Notes: a model not told the origin generated them from the letters alone. Numbered from the stretch's first letter, positions 34,472 through 43,124 are shown. The stretch is DNA of 64,000 nucleotides from JADCRZ01 sp037718865 (GCA_037718865.1 JBBJMP010000004.1:186001-250000); one strand, 5' to 3'. Numbers and translations: made by a program.

Positions 34472-34978
34472 ATGAAAATCTTTCTCATTGGCTATATGGG
34501 CTCGGGCAAAACGCACTGGGGAAAGTTGCTTGCAGCCCGGCTTGAACTTCCCTTTTTTGACCTGGATAAAATGATCAGTGACAAGGAAACATCGACCATT
34601 GCAGACATTTTTTCCGAAAAAGGAGAAGAGTATTTCCGCTACCTTGAAAAAGAAGTGCTGGAAGAGCTGGCTAATCACCACGAGCAATTTATTATTTCCT
34701 GTGGCGGAGGAACCCCTTGCTTTTTTAATAATATTCGCTTTATGAAAAGAAGGGGATTGGTGATCTGGCTGAATACCCAGGTGGATGTTCTTGTTGAACG
34801 CTTACTAAAGGACAAGAACACAAGGCCTCTATTAAAAGATATTCCGGATAAAGAACTAAGGAACTATATTCTAAAAAAAATATTGAGCCGGAAATTATAT
34901 TATGAGCAGGCAGACCTTACTGTGCATGAGGAAAGCATAACAGTTGATACATTTGCACAAATCATTGCAAATGCATAA
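34472..34978 (+). CDS. aroK: Shikimate kinase
   Basis: AroK phosphorylates shikimate on the route to chorismate. The 168-residue protein has the P-loop GYMGSGKTHWGK at residues 6-17, the shikimate-binding FDLDKMISDKE, YFRYLEKEVLEEL, the ISCGGGTPC block and the lid arginine region KNTRPLL. It overlaps the start of the downstream DUF423 gene by 8 bases, so the two are probably translationally coupled. Confidence 0.93.
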   Translation: MKIFLIGYMGSGKTHWGKLLAARLELPFFDLDKMISDKETSTIADIFSEKGEEYFRYLEKEVLEELANHHEQFIISCGGGTPCFFNNIRFMKRRGLVIWLNTQVDVLVERLLKDKNTRPLLKDIPDKELRNYILKKILSRKLYYEQADLTVHEESITVDTFAQIIANA

Positions 34979-35360
34979 AGGTTTTTTAATAACGGCATGC
35001 GTGTTCGGCATCCTATCAGTGGCACTTGGTGCATTCGGCGCCCATAGTTTAAAACGGATTGTGTCACCCGAATCGGTGGCTGGTTTCGAAACCGGCGTGC
35101 GTTACCAGTTCTATCATACTTTAGCTTTACTGGCAGTAGCTTTAATCTACGAGAGGTTCTCCAATAAATGGGTTGTTTGGTCAGGCTATAGTTTTTTGAT
35201 TGGTATAGTATTATTCAGTGGTTCTTTATACCTGCTCACAGCCCTAAATGCTACCAACACGGTTGGACTTCGGAAAGCAGGCATTATTACGCCGTTTGGC
35301 GGATTGTTTTTTATTGCAGGATGGGTGCTGCTTCTGACAGGTATCTTAAAACGCAGTTGA
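34971..35360 (+). CDS. DUF423 family membrane protein
   Basis: This small integral membrane protein of 129 residues has four hydrophobic helices and the family signature LGAFGAHSLK near the N-terminus, then YHTLALLAVAL and GRLTPFGG-like GIITPFGGLFFIAGW. I use the ATG at 34971, which overlaps the aroK stop codon and places the signature at the normal position. The function of the family is unknown. Confidence 0.85.
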   Translation: MHKGFLITACVFGILSVALGAFGAHSLKRIVSPESVAGFETGVRYQFYHTLALLAVALIYERFSNKWVVWSGYSFLIGIVLFSGSLYLLTALNATNTVGLRKAGIITPFGGLFFIAGWVLLLTGILKRS

Positions 35361-35429
35361 CCAGCCGCTAAAGCCGGGATGCTTAAGGTATAATCTGCAT
35401 CCCAATACTTTACTTTATCTAACAATATC

Positions 35430-36086
35430 ATGCAAAACGGAAAACGGATTGGTTGTTCCTGGAGTGGTGGTAAAGACAGCTGTTATGCGCTGATAACGGC
35501 TGCGGAGCAGGGCGCTATTCCAGCAGTTTTGGTAAACATGATGAATGAGAATGGCAAGATTTCCAGGTCTCATGGATTACCCTTTTCTTTACTACAGAAG
35601 CAGGCAGAAGCCATGGAACTACCCATACTGGCTTTCCCAACCAGTTGGAATGATTATGAAGATAATTTTGTGAACGCCTTACTCGAAATCAAGTCGAAAC
35701 ATGGGGTGGAAACAATGGTGTTCGGTGATGTTGACTTGCAGGAGCACCGCGATTGGGAAGAAAAGGTTTGTTTAAATGCCGGTATTGAAGCCATGCTGCC
35801 TCTGTGGCAATATGAAAGAAAGGCACTCCTTTTGGAAATGTTGAACAAAGGGATGAAAGCCATGATCGTTTCCTGTAATCCTGTTTTGGGAGAAGCTTTT
35901 TTGGGAAGAGTAATGGATTACGATATTATACCAGAACTGGAAGAAAGGGGAGTTGACGTTTGCGGCGAAAATGGAGAATTTCATACCGTTGTCATTGATT
36001 GCCCTTTATTCAAACGATCCGTTGACCTGCCCCGGTATTCAAAAACAGAACATGGCGGGTATTATTTTTTGCAATGGGAGGTTTAG
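35430..36086 (+). CDS. Dph6-related PP-loop ATP pyrophosphatase
   Basis: This member of the adenine-nucleotide alpha-hydrolase superfamily relates to diphthine-ammonia ligase. The PP-loop SWSGGKDSCYAL lies at residues 9-20. Other conserved parts are MVFGDVDLQEHRDWEEKVC and the C-terminal DVCGENGEFHTVVIDCPLF, both typical of the Dph6/MJ0570 group. Bacteria do not make diphthamide, so the true substrate is unknown; amidation of some other molecule, or a link to B12 salvage, has been proposed for bacterial homologues. The 218-residue length is normal. It is convergent with the sensor kinase gene, with 9 bases between stops. Confidence 0.8.
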   Translation: MQNGKRIGCSWSGGKDSCYALITAAEQGAIPAVLVNMMNENGKISRSHGLPFSLLQKQAEAMELPILAFPTSWNDYEDNFVNALLEIKSKHGVETMVFGDVDLQEHRDWEEKVCLNAGIEAMLPLWQYERKALLLEMLNKGMKAMIVSCNPVLGEAFLGRVMDYDIIPELEERGVDVCGENGEFHTVVIDCPLFKRSVDLPRYSKTEHGGYYFLQWEV

Positions 36087-36095
36087 ACTTTCACC

Positions 36096-38015
36096 CTAAA
36101 TAACCAGCTCAAACGTAGTCTGGGTTCCACTCCCATTATGGTTGCCGATCCGGTAACTACCTTCAACACTTTCAATCCGTTTTTTGATATTGGTTAAGCC
36201 GCTTCCGAAGTGACGCAATTTTTCAAGATCTATGCCTACGCCGTCATCAGTAATAGTAATGATCAGGTGCTCATCAATGAGAAAAGTTATAGTCACCTTG
36301 CCTGCCTTGGAATGCTTCAACACATTGTTCAGGCTTTCCTTTACGCTCAAAAAAATATTCCTTCTCTTCTCGCCGCTTATTTCGAGGTTTGGTAACACGG
36401 GCGGAATATTTACAGAACAATCAATAGAAGTGTTATCGAAAAACTCCAAAGCGTAAATACGAATGTAAGTAATAAGGCTCTGTAATGAATCATTTTCACT
36501 CTTCATCGTCCAGATGATCGTGTTCATTTTATTGATCAGGTCGTTTGCTGCGTTAGATATCCGGTGAATTTCCGGTAATGTGTTTTCCTTCATTTTAGAT
36601 TTAACGATCTCGCTCATCAGGCGTATCGCCGTTACCCCGCTTCCCAGTTCATCATGCATGTCGGCAGAAATACGGTTACGTTCATCTTGCTTGGCAGAAA
36701 ATACTGCCAGCTGCTTTTCCAGTTCCTGTCTTTCATTCTTTAACTTCAACCGCTCGCCGTCTTTGGTCTTCATAACAATATCTTTCCGGTTCTTCAGAGC
36801 CAATGCAATTAGGAAGAATACCAGTTCGATCACAATACCAAGCTCGAAATAAAAAAGCGAGTCTTTAAGCACTGAAGGATAGTTTTTAAAGAAAGGAGTT
36901 CTACCGGAAATCAGGAATAGTGAAAATAGTCCGCAAACCAGTAGAAAGAACTGGCCGGCAGCCAGGTAATTCAACAGATAAGTTCTTACGTTAATGGCAT
37001 ACGCTATAAAAATTACGGTTCCAACAAGCCATACCGCTTTTGTACTGGTTTCTACCGCGCTCTGCAAAACATACTCCCCGGTAAAGAAATTTAAATAAGT
37101 GAATAATGCAAGACTGATAACAATAAGTAGTTGCTGAATGACCAGGACCTTATAGAGAAAAGGAAAATTTTTCCTGGCTTCAATAAACTTCCTCATAAAA
37201 GCCAGGTAAATGAATGTTCCTATGCACTGTAACACAAAGTCGAAATAACTTTCAAAAAAATGATTGAAAGCGGAAGGCGTTATAAAACGAAATGACTTTA
37301 AAAAAAACATAAGCCCCATAAAAAAAGCATAACCCGAATAATACAGGAACTCCTTACTGCCGTTTAAAGTAAATACAGCCATAGAATAAAAGATCATCAT
37401 TAACAAAACGCCCGTTATAACGTAAGTAATGGCGTTTTTGACCTTGCCCTCATTTTGCAGATCTGTTAAAAAAGACGATGTCGCATGCCTCTGCACCAAT
37501 ACAGGATTTAAACTATTGACGGATGATTTTATAAAGCGTAGTTTCGAGATCAGCGTACGGGTTTGATGCGGTTGTAGTGGTATTCGCTGAAATCCAGATA
37601 AATCACTTTTACCGGTCTCCCCGCTGATTTCTTCTGCAAAATTTGTTGCCGGGTTAACTGCAAACAATTTCATTTCCTGAAAATAATAACCGGGCCAGAG
37701 ATAAATGTCAAGTGAATTGCCACTACTGTTGTGTAGTACGAACTTTAGGTAAATGTCTTTTTCAACCAGTGAAGCAGTTATTTTATCAATAAATGAATCC
37801 ACGATAGGCTGATTAATTGATCGGGAAAGGCTTTCCCATTTAACAGCAGAAGGATCACTACTCAACCATACCGCTTTGAGCCTTATGTTTTCAGATAATT
37901 TTATACGGGTTATATCGATGGTGTCTGTGATTTGCGCCTGAATACCTGTATAACCCAGGAGCAGTATGATCAGCAAACTGCTCTTCACTAGCATCTGTAA
38001 GCGTGGGTGTTTCAT
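36096..38015 (-). CDS. 7TM sensor histidine kinase (7TMR-DISM, HisKA_3)
   Basis: This is a membrane sensor kinase of 639 residues. A signal peptide ends near residue 28. An extracytoplasmic DISMED2-type beta domain covers about 35-180, with the typical LDIYLWPGYYF. Seven transmembrane helices span about 198-410 (7TMR-DISM), and a short coiled coil covers about 415-445. The dimerisation domain has the phospho-acceptor H454 in ADMHDELGSG, and a HATPase_c domain follows with N-box ESLNNVLKHS and DDGVGI. It is NarX-like, so its partner should be a LuxR-type regulator, but none is encoded next to it. The signal may be a carbohydrate or other periplasmic ligand. Confidence 0.9.
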   Translation of the reverse strand: MKHPRLQMLVKSSLLIILLLGYTGIQAQITDTIDITRIKLSENIRLKAVWLSSDPSAVKWESLSRSINQPIVDSFIDKITASLVEKDIYLKFVLHNSSGNSLDIYLWPGYYFQEMKLFAVNPATNFAEEISGETGKSDLSGFQRIPLQPHQTRTLISKLRFIKSSVNSLNPVLVQRHATSSFLTDLQNEGKVKNAITYVITGVLLMMIFYSMAVFTLNGSKEFLYYSGYAFFMGLMFFLKSFRFITPSAFNHFFESYFDFVLQCIGTFIYLAFMRKFIEARKNFPFLYKVLVIQQLLIVISLALFTYLNFFTGEYVLQSAVETSTKAVWLVGTVIFIAYAINVRTYLLNYLAAGQFFLLVCGLFSLFLISGRTPFFKNYPSVLKDSLFYFELGIVIELVFFLIALALKNRKDIVMKTKDGERLKLKNERQELEKQLAVFSAKQDERNRISADMHDELGSGVTAIRLMSEIVKSKMKENTLPEIHRISNAANDLINKMNTIIWTMKSENDSLQSLITYIRIYALEFFDNTSIDCSVNIPPVLPNLEISGEKRRNIFLSVKESLNNVLKHSKAGKVTITFLIDEHLIITITDDGVGIDLEKLRHFGSGLTNIKKRIESVEGSYRIGNHNGSGTQTTFELVI

Positions 38016-38200
38016 GATTTACTGCTGAAGTGTGTTTCAGGTAAGGATAAATGATGGCTGTATTAACACATACAAAAACAAAAATGGTTCAAAGATGTAA
38101 GAATCACAGGAGGGAAAATCCGGTATTTCTACCAACCCTAAAATTACAACATCTTTCTTTCTCAAAAAACCAAATGATTTATGGTTAATGAACGCTTGTG

Positions 38201-38232
38201 ATTGCAGTGGCTTTTTTATATGCTTATCTTTG
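38201..38232 (+). promoter_or_regulatory. Candidate promoter of ftsK, near-leaderless
   Basis: ATTG (38201-38204) and TATCTTTG (38225-38232) are spaced by 20 bases. The -7 box is an exact TAnnTTTG match and the -33 box is one base off. Only 5 bases separate the box from the ATG at 38238, so the mRNA would have almost no leader. It also argues against the more upstream start at 38202. Confidence 0.5.
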
Positions 38233-38237
38233 CGCTC

Positions 38238-40754
38238 ATGGCAAATAAAATGAAAACAAAAAAAAGCCAGTCACCTGATCCGGATAAATTTAAACCAGAA
38301 AAGGAAGAATCCGTAAAACTGGGGCATCTCGCCAAAGATGACCGAACTTATAAGATACTGGGCACCCTGTTCATACTTATAGCCATATTACTCTTTCTTG
38401 CTTTCACTTCTTATTTATTTACCTGGCAGGAAGACCAGGACAAAATTTTTCAGGGAGCGTCTATTTTGTTGCCGTCTTCCGAGGTTAAAGTTGCGAATGT
38501 ATTAGGCAATCTGGGAGCTTATGTCTCGCACCAGTTTTTTTTTAAGGGATTCGGGGTCGCTTCTTATTTGTTTTGTACCTTTTTCTTTATCCTGGGAGCC
38601 AACCTCCTGTTTGCTAAGAAATTATTTTCGCTTGCACGTAACCTCCGTTACATTATCGTAGGCTTGCCATTGTTAAGTATTGGATTTGCATTTATCACCA
38701 AAGGAAATCATTTCCCCTGGGGCGGTGCTGTGGGAGAGATGTGTAGTGACTGGCTTACCCAGTTTTTAGGTTGGATTGGTACGGCAGTACTATTACTGGT
38801 AACCGGCCTGGCCTATTTCATCTGGCGTTTCAACCCGATTTTTAAAGTGCCTGCATTTTCGGATAGCAAAGATCCATTATCGGAACCTGCCTCAATCAAT
38901 GAAGAAACCACTAAATTATATATTGAACAACAATCCTTAAATAACGGAACTGGCAAACCGAATGCGTTATCTTCCGAAGGTGGCCTCGTAGTCATTTCGC
39001 CCCACCAGGAAACCGGGTTTAGCAGTGAGATGGATATGATCGAAGGTGAACCGGAAAAGGACTTTCAACCTGGAACAAAAGAAGCAGGCAATGAAAAGTC
39101 CGTAACAGGGGAAAGGCCTGAGCGGGAAGCACTGGCAAACGGAAAGCGTAAAAACCGGTTATCCGATCTGGAACTGGAAATAAAAAAAATTCCCGAAGTG
39201 GATAGGGTAGAAGAACAAGTGGAAACAGTTCCCTTCATCCCTTTAGTGGAACCTTATGAGCCTACGCTTGACCTTCGCGATTATAAATTCCCTTCATTAG
39301 ACCTGTTGGAAACACACGGAAGTGAAAAAATTATCCAGGATCCGGCTGAGCTGGAAGCCAACAAGAACCAGATCATAAATACGCTTAAAAATTATGATAT
39401 AGCCATTCAGAAAATATCGGCAACCGTAGGCCCCACCGTAACTTTATATGAGATTGTGCCTGCAGCGGGGGTCCGGATATCGAGGATAAAAAATCTCGAA
39501 GACGATATTGCGTTAAGCCTTGCCGCCTTAGGTATTCGTATCATTGCGCCTATCCCGGGTAAAGGAACCATAGGTATCGAGGTGCCTAATGTTAAGAAGA
39601 CGGTAGTAAGCATGAAGACCTTGCTGGCATCAGAAAAGTTTCAGTATAACAATTACAACCTCCCGATCGCCATAGGCAAAAAGATCGATAATGATAATTT
39701 TATAGTGGACCTTACTGCTATGCCTCACCTGTTGATGGCCGGTGCAACAGGTCAGGGTAAGTCGGTCGGTTTGAACGCCATACTTGTTTCGTTACTGTAT
39801 AAAAAACATCCCTCTCAGTTGAAGTTTGTGCTGGTTGACCCAAAAAAAGTAGAACTTAGCCTATACAGAACGATTGAACATCATTACCTGGCCAAGCTTC
39901 CCGGGGAGGAAGAACCAATCATTACCGACACCCGGAAGGTTATTCATACATTGAATGCATTATGTATTGAAATGGATAACAGGTACGACCTGTTAAAGGA
40001 AGCAGGTACCCGTAATATTAAAGAGTATAACGAAAAATTTGTCAAGCGCAAGCTGAATCCCCAAAAAGGGCATCAATACCTGCCGTTTATTGTACTTGTC
40101 ATTGATGAATTCGCAGACCTTATCATGACGGCAGGCAAAGAAGTGGAAATGCCCATCGCCAGGCTGGCTCAACTGGCCAGGGCTGTAGGTATTCATCTCA
40201 TTATTGCAACCCAACGCCCTTCCGTAAATATTATTACTGGTACTATCAAGGCAAACTTCCCTGCCCGTATCGCTTTCAAAGTATCTTCGAAGATCGACTC
40301 ACGAACAATACTGGATACAGGGGGAGCAGAACAATTGATTGGAAAGGGTGACATGTTGATCGCTTATAATGGGGAGCTGACCCGTTTGCAATGTGCATTT
40401 GTGGATACACCGGAAGTTGAAGAGGTGACCGACTTTATCGGAAAGCAACGAGGTTACCCCCAGGCATTTCTTTTGCCTGAGTATGTAGATGAAAAAGAAC
40501 TCGAAGGAAAGGATTTTGACGTGAATGACAGGGATCCGCTGTTTGATGACGCGGCCCGTTTGATTGTTCAAAATCAGATCGGTTCGACATCCCTTCTGCA
40601 ACGCCGCATGAAGCTGGGATATAATAGGGCGGGGCGTCTGATGGATCAGTTGGAAGCCACCGGAGTAGTAGGCCCTAACCAGGGAAGCAAAGCAAGGGAT
40701 GTGTTAATAAAAACGGAAGCAGACCTGGCGCAACATCTAAGTGGTATTAGTTAG
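38238..40754 (+). CDS. ftsK: DNA translocase FtsK
   Basis: FtsK moves and sorts chromosome ends at the division septum and activates XerCD. The 838-residue protein has four membrane helices in the first 200 residues and a charged linker of about 130 residues. The translocase motor shows Walker A GATGQGKSVG at about residue 501 and Walker B VLVIDEFADLI at about 617, with QRPSVNIITGTIKANFPARIAFKVSS. A C-terminal winged-helix gamma domain (STSLLQRRMKLGYNRAGRLMDQLE) would read KOPS-like sites. The linker is short compared with E. coli FtsK. I chose ATG 38238 on promoter and homology grounds. lolA follows 99 bases downstream, an order I recall as common in Bacteroidota. Confidence 0.95.
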   Translation: MANKMKTKKSQSPDPDKFKPEKEESVKLGHLAKDDRTYKILGTLFILIAILLFLAFTSYLFTWQEDQDKIFQGASILLPSSEVKVANVLGNLGAYVSHQFFFKGFGVASYLFCTFFFILGANLLFAKKLFSLARNLRYIIVGLPLLSIGFAFITKGNHFPWGGAVGEMCSDWLTQFLGWIGTAVLLLVTGLAYFIWRFNPIFKVPAFSDSKDPLSEPASINEETTKLYIEQQSLNNGTGKPNALSSEGGLVVISPHQETGFSSEMDMIEGEPEKDFQPGTKEAGNEKSVTGERPEREALANGKRKNRLSDLELEIKKIPEVDRVEEQVETVPFIPLVEPYEPTLDLRDYKFPSLDLLETHGSEKIIQDPAELEANKNQIINTLKNYDIAIQKISATVGPTVTLYEIVPAAGVRISRIKNLEDDIALSLAALGIRIIAPIPGKGTIGIEVPNVKKTVVSMKTLLASEKFQYNNYNLPIAIGKKIDNDNFIVDLTAMPHLLMAGATGQGKSVGLNAILVSLLYKKHPSQLKFVLVDPKKVELSLYRTIEHHYLAKLPGEEEPIITDTRKVIHTLNALCIEMDNRYDLLKEAGTRNIKEYNEKFVKRKLNPQKGHQYLPFIVLVIDEFADLIMTAGKEVEMPIARLAQLARAVGIHLIIATQRPSVNIITGTIKANFPARIAFKVSSKIDSRTILDTGGAEQLIGKGDMLIAYNGELTRLQCAFVDTPEVEEVTDFIGKQRGYPQAFLLPEYVDEKELEGKDFDVNDRDPLFDDAARLIVQNQIGSTSLLQRRMKLGYNRAGRLMDQLEATGVVGPNQGSKARDVLIKTEADLAQHLSGIS

Positions 40755-40853
40755 AGCATTGTTAAGTAGCCAGGTGCTTTATTTAACTATGAAACTATGG
40801 CATGAACTTGGCATCTCATATATCTTTATTTCCTTAAGAAACAATAAATTATA

Positions 40854-41522
40854 ATGATAAATATATTCAGTTCCTTTTTGATGGCTTTTTTAACGATCAG
40901 CCTTGCCGGCATTTCACAAACTAACAGCATTGGAACAAGCGATCCTTCTGCCAAGACAATACTTGATAAGGTAAGTGCTAAATTTAAAACTTTTAAAGGC
41001 GTTCAATCCGCGTTTAATCTTAAAGTTGAAGACGCAAAAGGAAAGGTGCAGGGAAACAAAAAAGGGACCGTATTTATGAAAGGCCCTAAATATCGTGTCA
41101 GCGTCACAGGGCAGGAAATTTTTTGTGATGGTAAGAATGTCTGGACATATGACAAAGGTTCTAACGAAGTGACCATTACCAAGTTCGATCCTTCCACCAA
41201 TACCATTACTCCACAAAAACTATTTACAAATTTTTACGACAAAGACTTTTTATATAAACTGAACGGCGAAAAAAAAGAGGGTAGTAAAACTATACAGGAG
41301 ATCGAAATGACCCCTGTAGATAAAAGTAAATCTTTCCATAAGGTATATGTAAACATAGATAAGGGATCTCAAACGATCTACAGTACCAGAGTATTGGATA
41401 AAAGCGGTAATAAGTATACGTATACCGTCAATTCCATCAACGGAAACGTATCTATTAATGATGCGCAGTTTGTTTTTGATCCCAAAAAATTTCCAGGGGT
41501 AGAAGAAGTTGATCTAAGATAA
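40854..41522 (+). CDS. lolA: Outer-membrane lipoprotein carrier protein LolA
   Basis: LolA is the periplasmic chaperone that ferries lipoproteins from the inner to the outer membrane. The 222-residue protein has a signal peptide (SSFLMAFLTISLAGISQ). The lipoprotein-binding half-barrel follows: ILDKVSAKFKTFKGVQSAFNL, KGTVFMKGPKYRVS, FCDGKNVWTYDKGSNEVTI and the closing DAQFVFDPKKFPGVEEVDLR. It lies just downstream of ftsK and probably shares its transcript. Confidence 0.87.
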   Translation: MINIFSSFLMAFLTISLAGISQTNSIGTSDPSAKTILDKVSAKFKTFKGVQSAFNLKVEDAKGKVQGNKKGTVFMKGPKYRVSVTGQEIFCDGKNVWTYDKGSNEVTITKFDPSTNTITPQKLFTNFYDKDFLYKLNGEKKEGSKTIQEIEMTPVDKSKSFHKVYVNIDKGSQTIYSTRVLDKSGNKYTYTVNSINGNVSINDAQFVFDPKKFPGVEEVDLR

Positions 41523-41538
41523 CCGCGTTTTTTTCCAC

Positions 41539-42111
41539 TCAATCATCGTTAATTTCTTTTCCCCACCTGAAGGCTTTAATGTCCAGTCCTGCCAGATCAA
41601 GCACTCGGTCTGTTACCGTAGCAGCAAGTTCATCTATTGTTGCAGGGTTGCTGTAAAAGGAAGGGGTTGCAGGACAAATTATTCCTCCAGCCAGGGTTAT
41701 CATCTCCATATTTTTTATATGAACGAGGTTGTAAGGAGTTTCCCTGACTACGCAGATGAGTTTTCTCCTTTCCTTTAATATAACGTCAGCTGACCGCGTG
41801 ATAAGATCATTTGAAATTCCGGTAGCGATCCTTGCCATGGTACCCATTGAACAGGGTATAATTATCATGATATCAAATTGCCCGGAACCGGAAGCAAACG
41901 GTGCTAAAAAATCCTGCTGGGAAAAAAACCGAACAGGGTATTCTTTGTATTGTTCGCTGTCTAATTCTGTTTTCCAAACCAGTTTGGCATTCTCAGTCAT
42001 TACTACACACAGGTCGGTCCATTGCTCTTTAATGGTCAACAGTTTGTTGAGGATCAAACGGGCGTAAATTGAGCCACTCGCCCCAGTGACAGCAATAACA
42101 ATTTTATGCAT
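41539..42111 (-). CDS. ubiX: Flavin prenyltransferase UbiX
   Basis: UbiX attaches a dimethylallyl group to FMN to make the prenylated-FMN cofactor of UbiD-type decarboxylases. The 190-residue protein has IAVTGASGSIYARLIL at the N-terminus, IIIPCSMGTMARIATGISNDLITRSADVILKERR, RETPYNLVHIKNM and AGGIICPATPSFYSNP, all family marks. No ubiD lies nearby. Since Bacteroidota make menaquinone rather than ubiquinone, the cofactor probably serves another decarboxylase elsewhere. The gene is divergent from the thioredoxin lipoprotein gene across 36 bases. Confidence 0.92.
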   Translation of the reverse strand: MHKIVIAVTGASGSIYARLILNKLLTIKEQWTDLCVVMTENAKLVWKTELDSEQYKEYPVRFFSQQDFLAPFASGSGQFDIMIIIPCSMGTMARIATGISNDLITRSADVILKERRKLICVVRETPYNLVHIKNMEMITLAGGIICPATPSFYSNPATIDELAATVTDRVLDLAGLDIKAFRWGKEINDD

Positions 42112-42122
42112 GCGGAATCGTT

Positions 42123-42145
42123 TAACTTTGTACTAAACAAATGTA
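42123..42145. promoter_or_regulatory. Face-to-face -7 boxes between ubiX and the thioredoxin gene
   Basis: TAACTTTG (42123-42130, plus strand) faces the thioredoxin ATG at 42148. TACATTTG (reading the minus strand, 42145-42138) faces the ubiX ATG at 42111. Both match TAnnTTTG, and they overlap in a 36-base gap, so the two promoters would exclude each other or act as a switch. Good -33 boxes are not seen for either. Confidence 0.4.
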
Positions 42146-42147
42146 CT

Positions 42148-42678
42148 ATGCATAAGGTTATGGCGATGGTGGTTGTTGGGTGGATAGTACTGTTTTCGTG
42201 CGGATCACACTTGCTCAAAGAAAAGGACTCCGTGGAATGGATGAAAATACACGACTTACCATCGGCCTTGCAAAAACAGAAAAAGCCTGTACTTATAGAT
42301 TTGTATACGGATTGGTGTGGATGGTGTAAAGTAATGGATAAGAAGACGTATACCGACAAAAAACTGATTGACTACCTGCAACAGAAATTTTATACCGTAA
42401 AACTTAATGCTGAAACCAAAGAAAAAATTTCCTGGGCAGGTAAACACTTCCAGTTTAATCCATCCTACCAAACTCATGATTTTGCCATTTACCTCACTCA
42501 AGGACGCTTATCTTACCCTTCTACTGTTATTATACCCGTCGATGGCACACCTCCCCAGGTTATTCCCGGTTATTTAACGCCTAAACAATTAGAGGTTATT
42601 GTAACCTATTTCGGTGAAGGGCATTACGGTAAGATTTCTTTTGATCAGTATCAACAAAAGTTCAAATCGCAATGGTAG
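42148..42678 (+). CDS. Thioredoxin-like lipoprotein (DUF255/DsbD-C type fold)
   Basis: The 176-residue protein from ATG 42148 has a signal peptide with lipobox (LFSCG) and a thioredoxin fold carrying the redox motif C-G-W-C in DLYTDWCGWCKVMDKKTY. The sequence later reads YPSTVIIPVDGTPPQVIPGYLTPKQLEVIV, with the cis-proline in YPSTV. It is likely a periplasmic disulfide reductase or redox-maintenance protein anchored in a membrane. Starting instead at 42106 would add 14 residues and place the lipobox too far in. Confidence 0.83.
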   Translation: MHKVMAMVVVGWIVLFSCGSHLLKEKDSVEWMKIHDLPSALQKQKKPVLIDLYTDWCGWCKVMDKKTYTDKKLIDYLQQKFYTVKLNAETKEKISWAGKHFQFNPSYQTHDFAIYLTQGRLSYPSTVIIPVDGTPPQVIPGYLTPKQLEVIVTYFGEGHYGKISFDQYQQKFKSQW

Positions 42679-42785
42679 ATTCCAAAATGATAACGAAGCT
42701 CCTTTACTTCCCGTTCTGGGAATATTTATTTAAATAATCTTTAGTAAGTGCAACCGTTTATTTAAAAGGCTAGTCTAAGCAATAG

Positions 42786-42844
42786 GTTTTTCATAGGATA
42801 TTGGATTTAAACGGGGCTGGATTTTTATCCTAGGCCCCTTTTTT
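42786..42844 (+). ncRNA. Candidate small RNA module A with intrinsic terminator
   Basis: In a 446-base gene-free gap, the element ttttcataggata (42788-42800) is followed by ttggatttaa and a G/C-rich hairpin: ggggct (42813-42818) with ggcccc (42833-42838), continued by ggat (42819-42822) with atcc (42827-42830), then six T (42839-42844). The same 5' element recurs in module B about 200 bases on, also before a terminator. This 5'-motif-plus-terminator layout recalls short structured RNAs of Bacteroidota such as Flavo-1, but I cannot confirm a match. Confidence 0.5.
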
Positions 42845-42984
42845 AAATTTTACAAAAGTATCATTTTTTAGATTATTATATAGCTCACCTTTAGGAATCA
42901 ATTGATCAACATCAATTTCTAGGGGTAAATGGGTAAAATTTGTCCTGAAACAGTTAATGTTTCAACTTGAAAATTCTATATTTG

Positions 42985-43060
42985 AGTTTTCATAGGATAA
43001 GGTTTAATGGTTAATGGTATTTGATTAGTGCATCCCGCCCTTTGGCGGGATTCTTTTTTT
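42985..43060 (+). ncRNA. Candidate small RNA module B with promoter box and terminator
   Basis: A TATATTTG box (42977-42984) directly precedes ttttcataggataagg, so transcription would begin at about the shared 5' motif. The roughly 70-base transcript would end in a perfect 8-bp hairpin (43032-43039 atcccgcc with 43044-43051, loop cttt) and the run tctttttttt-like 43052-43060, a strong intrinsic terminator. No open frame is present. Module A upstream has the same 13-base motif. Confidence 0.5.
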
Positions 43061-43076
43061 AGAGTTCTGCAACGTA

Positions 43077-43102
43077 AAATGCCTTCCGGCCGGAAGGCAT
43101 TT
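43077..43102. terminator. 26-bp perfect palindrome, terminator of the oxoamine synthase gene
   Basis: Bases 43077-43102 form a perfect palindrome centred at 43089/43090 (half-site aaatgccttccgg). It lies 22 bases past the stop codon of the minus-strand gene at 43125, and on that strand it is followed by T residues. It follows the plus-strand terminator at 43032-43060, so the two units end back to back. Confidence 0.7.
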
Positions 43103-43124
43103 ACACATATATTAACCGGCGATA

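Noticed and set aside
41539..42111. UbiX as part of a ubiquinone pathway
   Set aside because: No ubiD or other ubi genes are present, and Bacteroidota typically use menaquinone.
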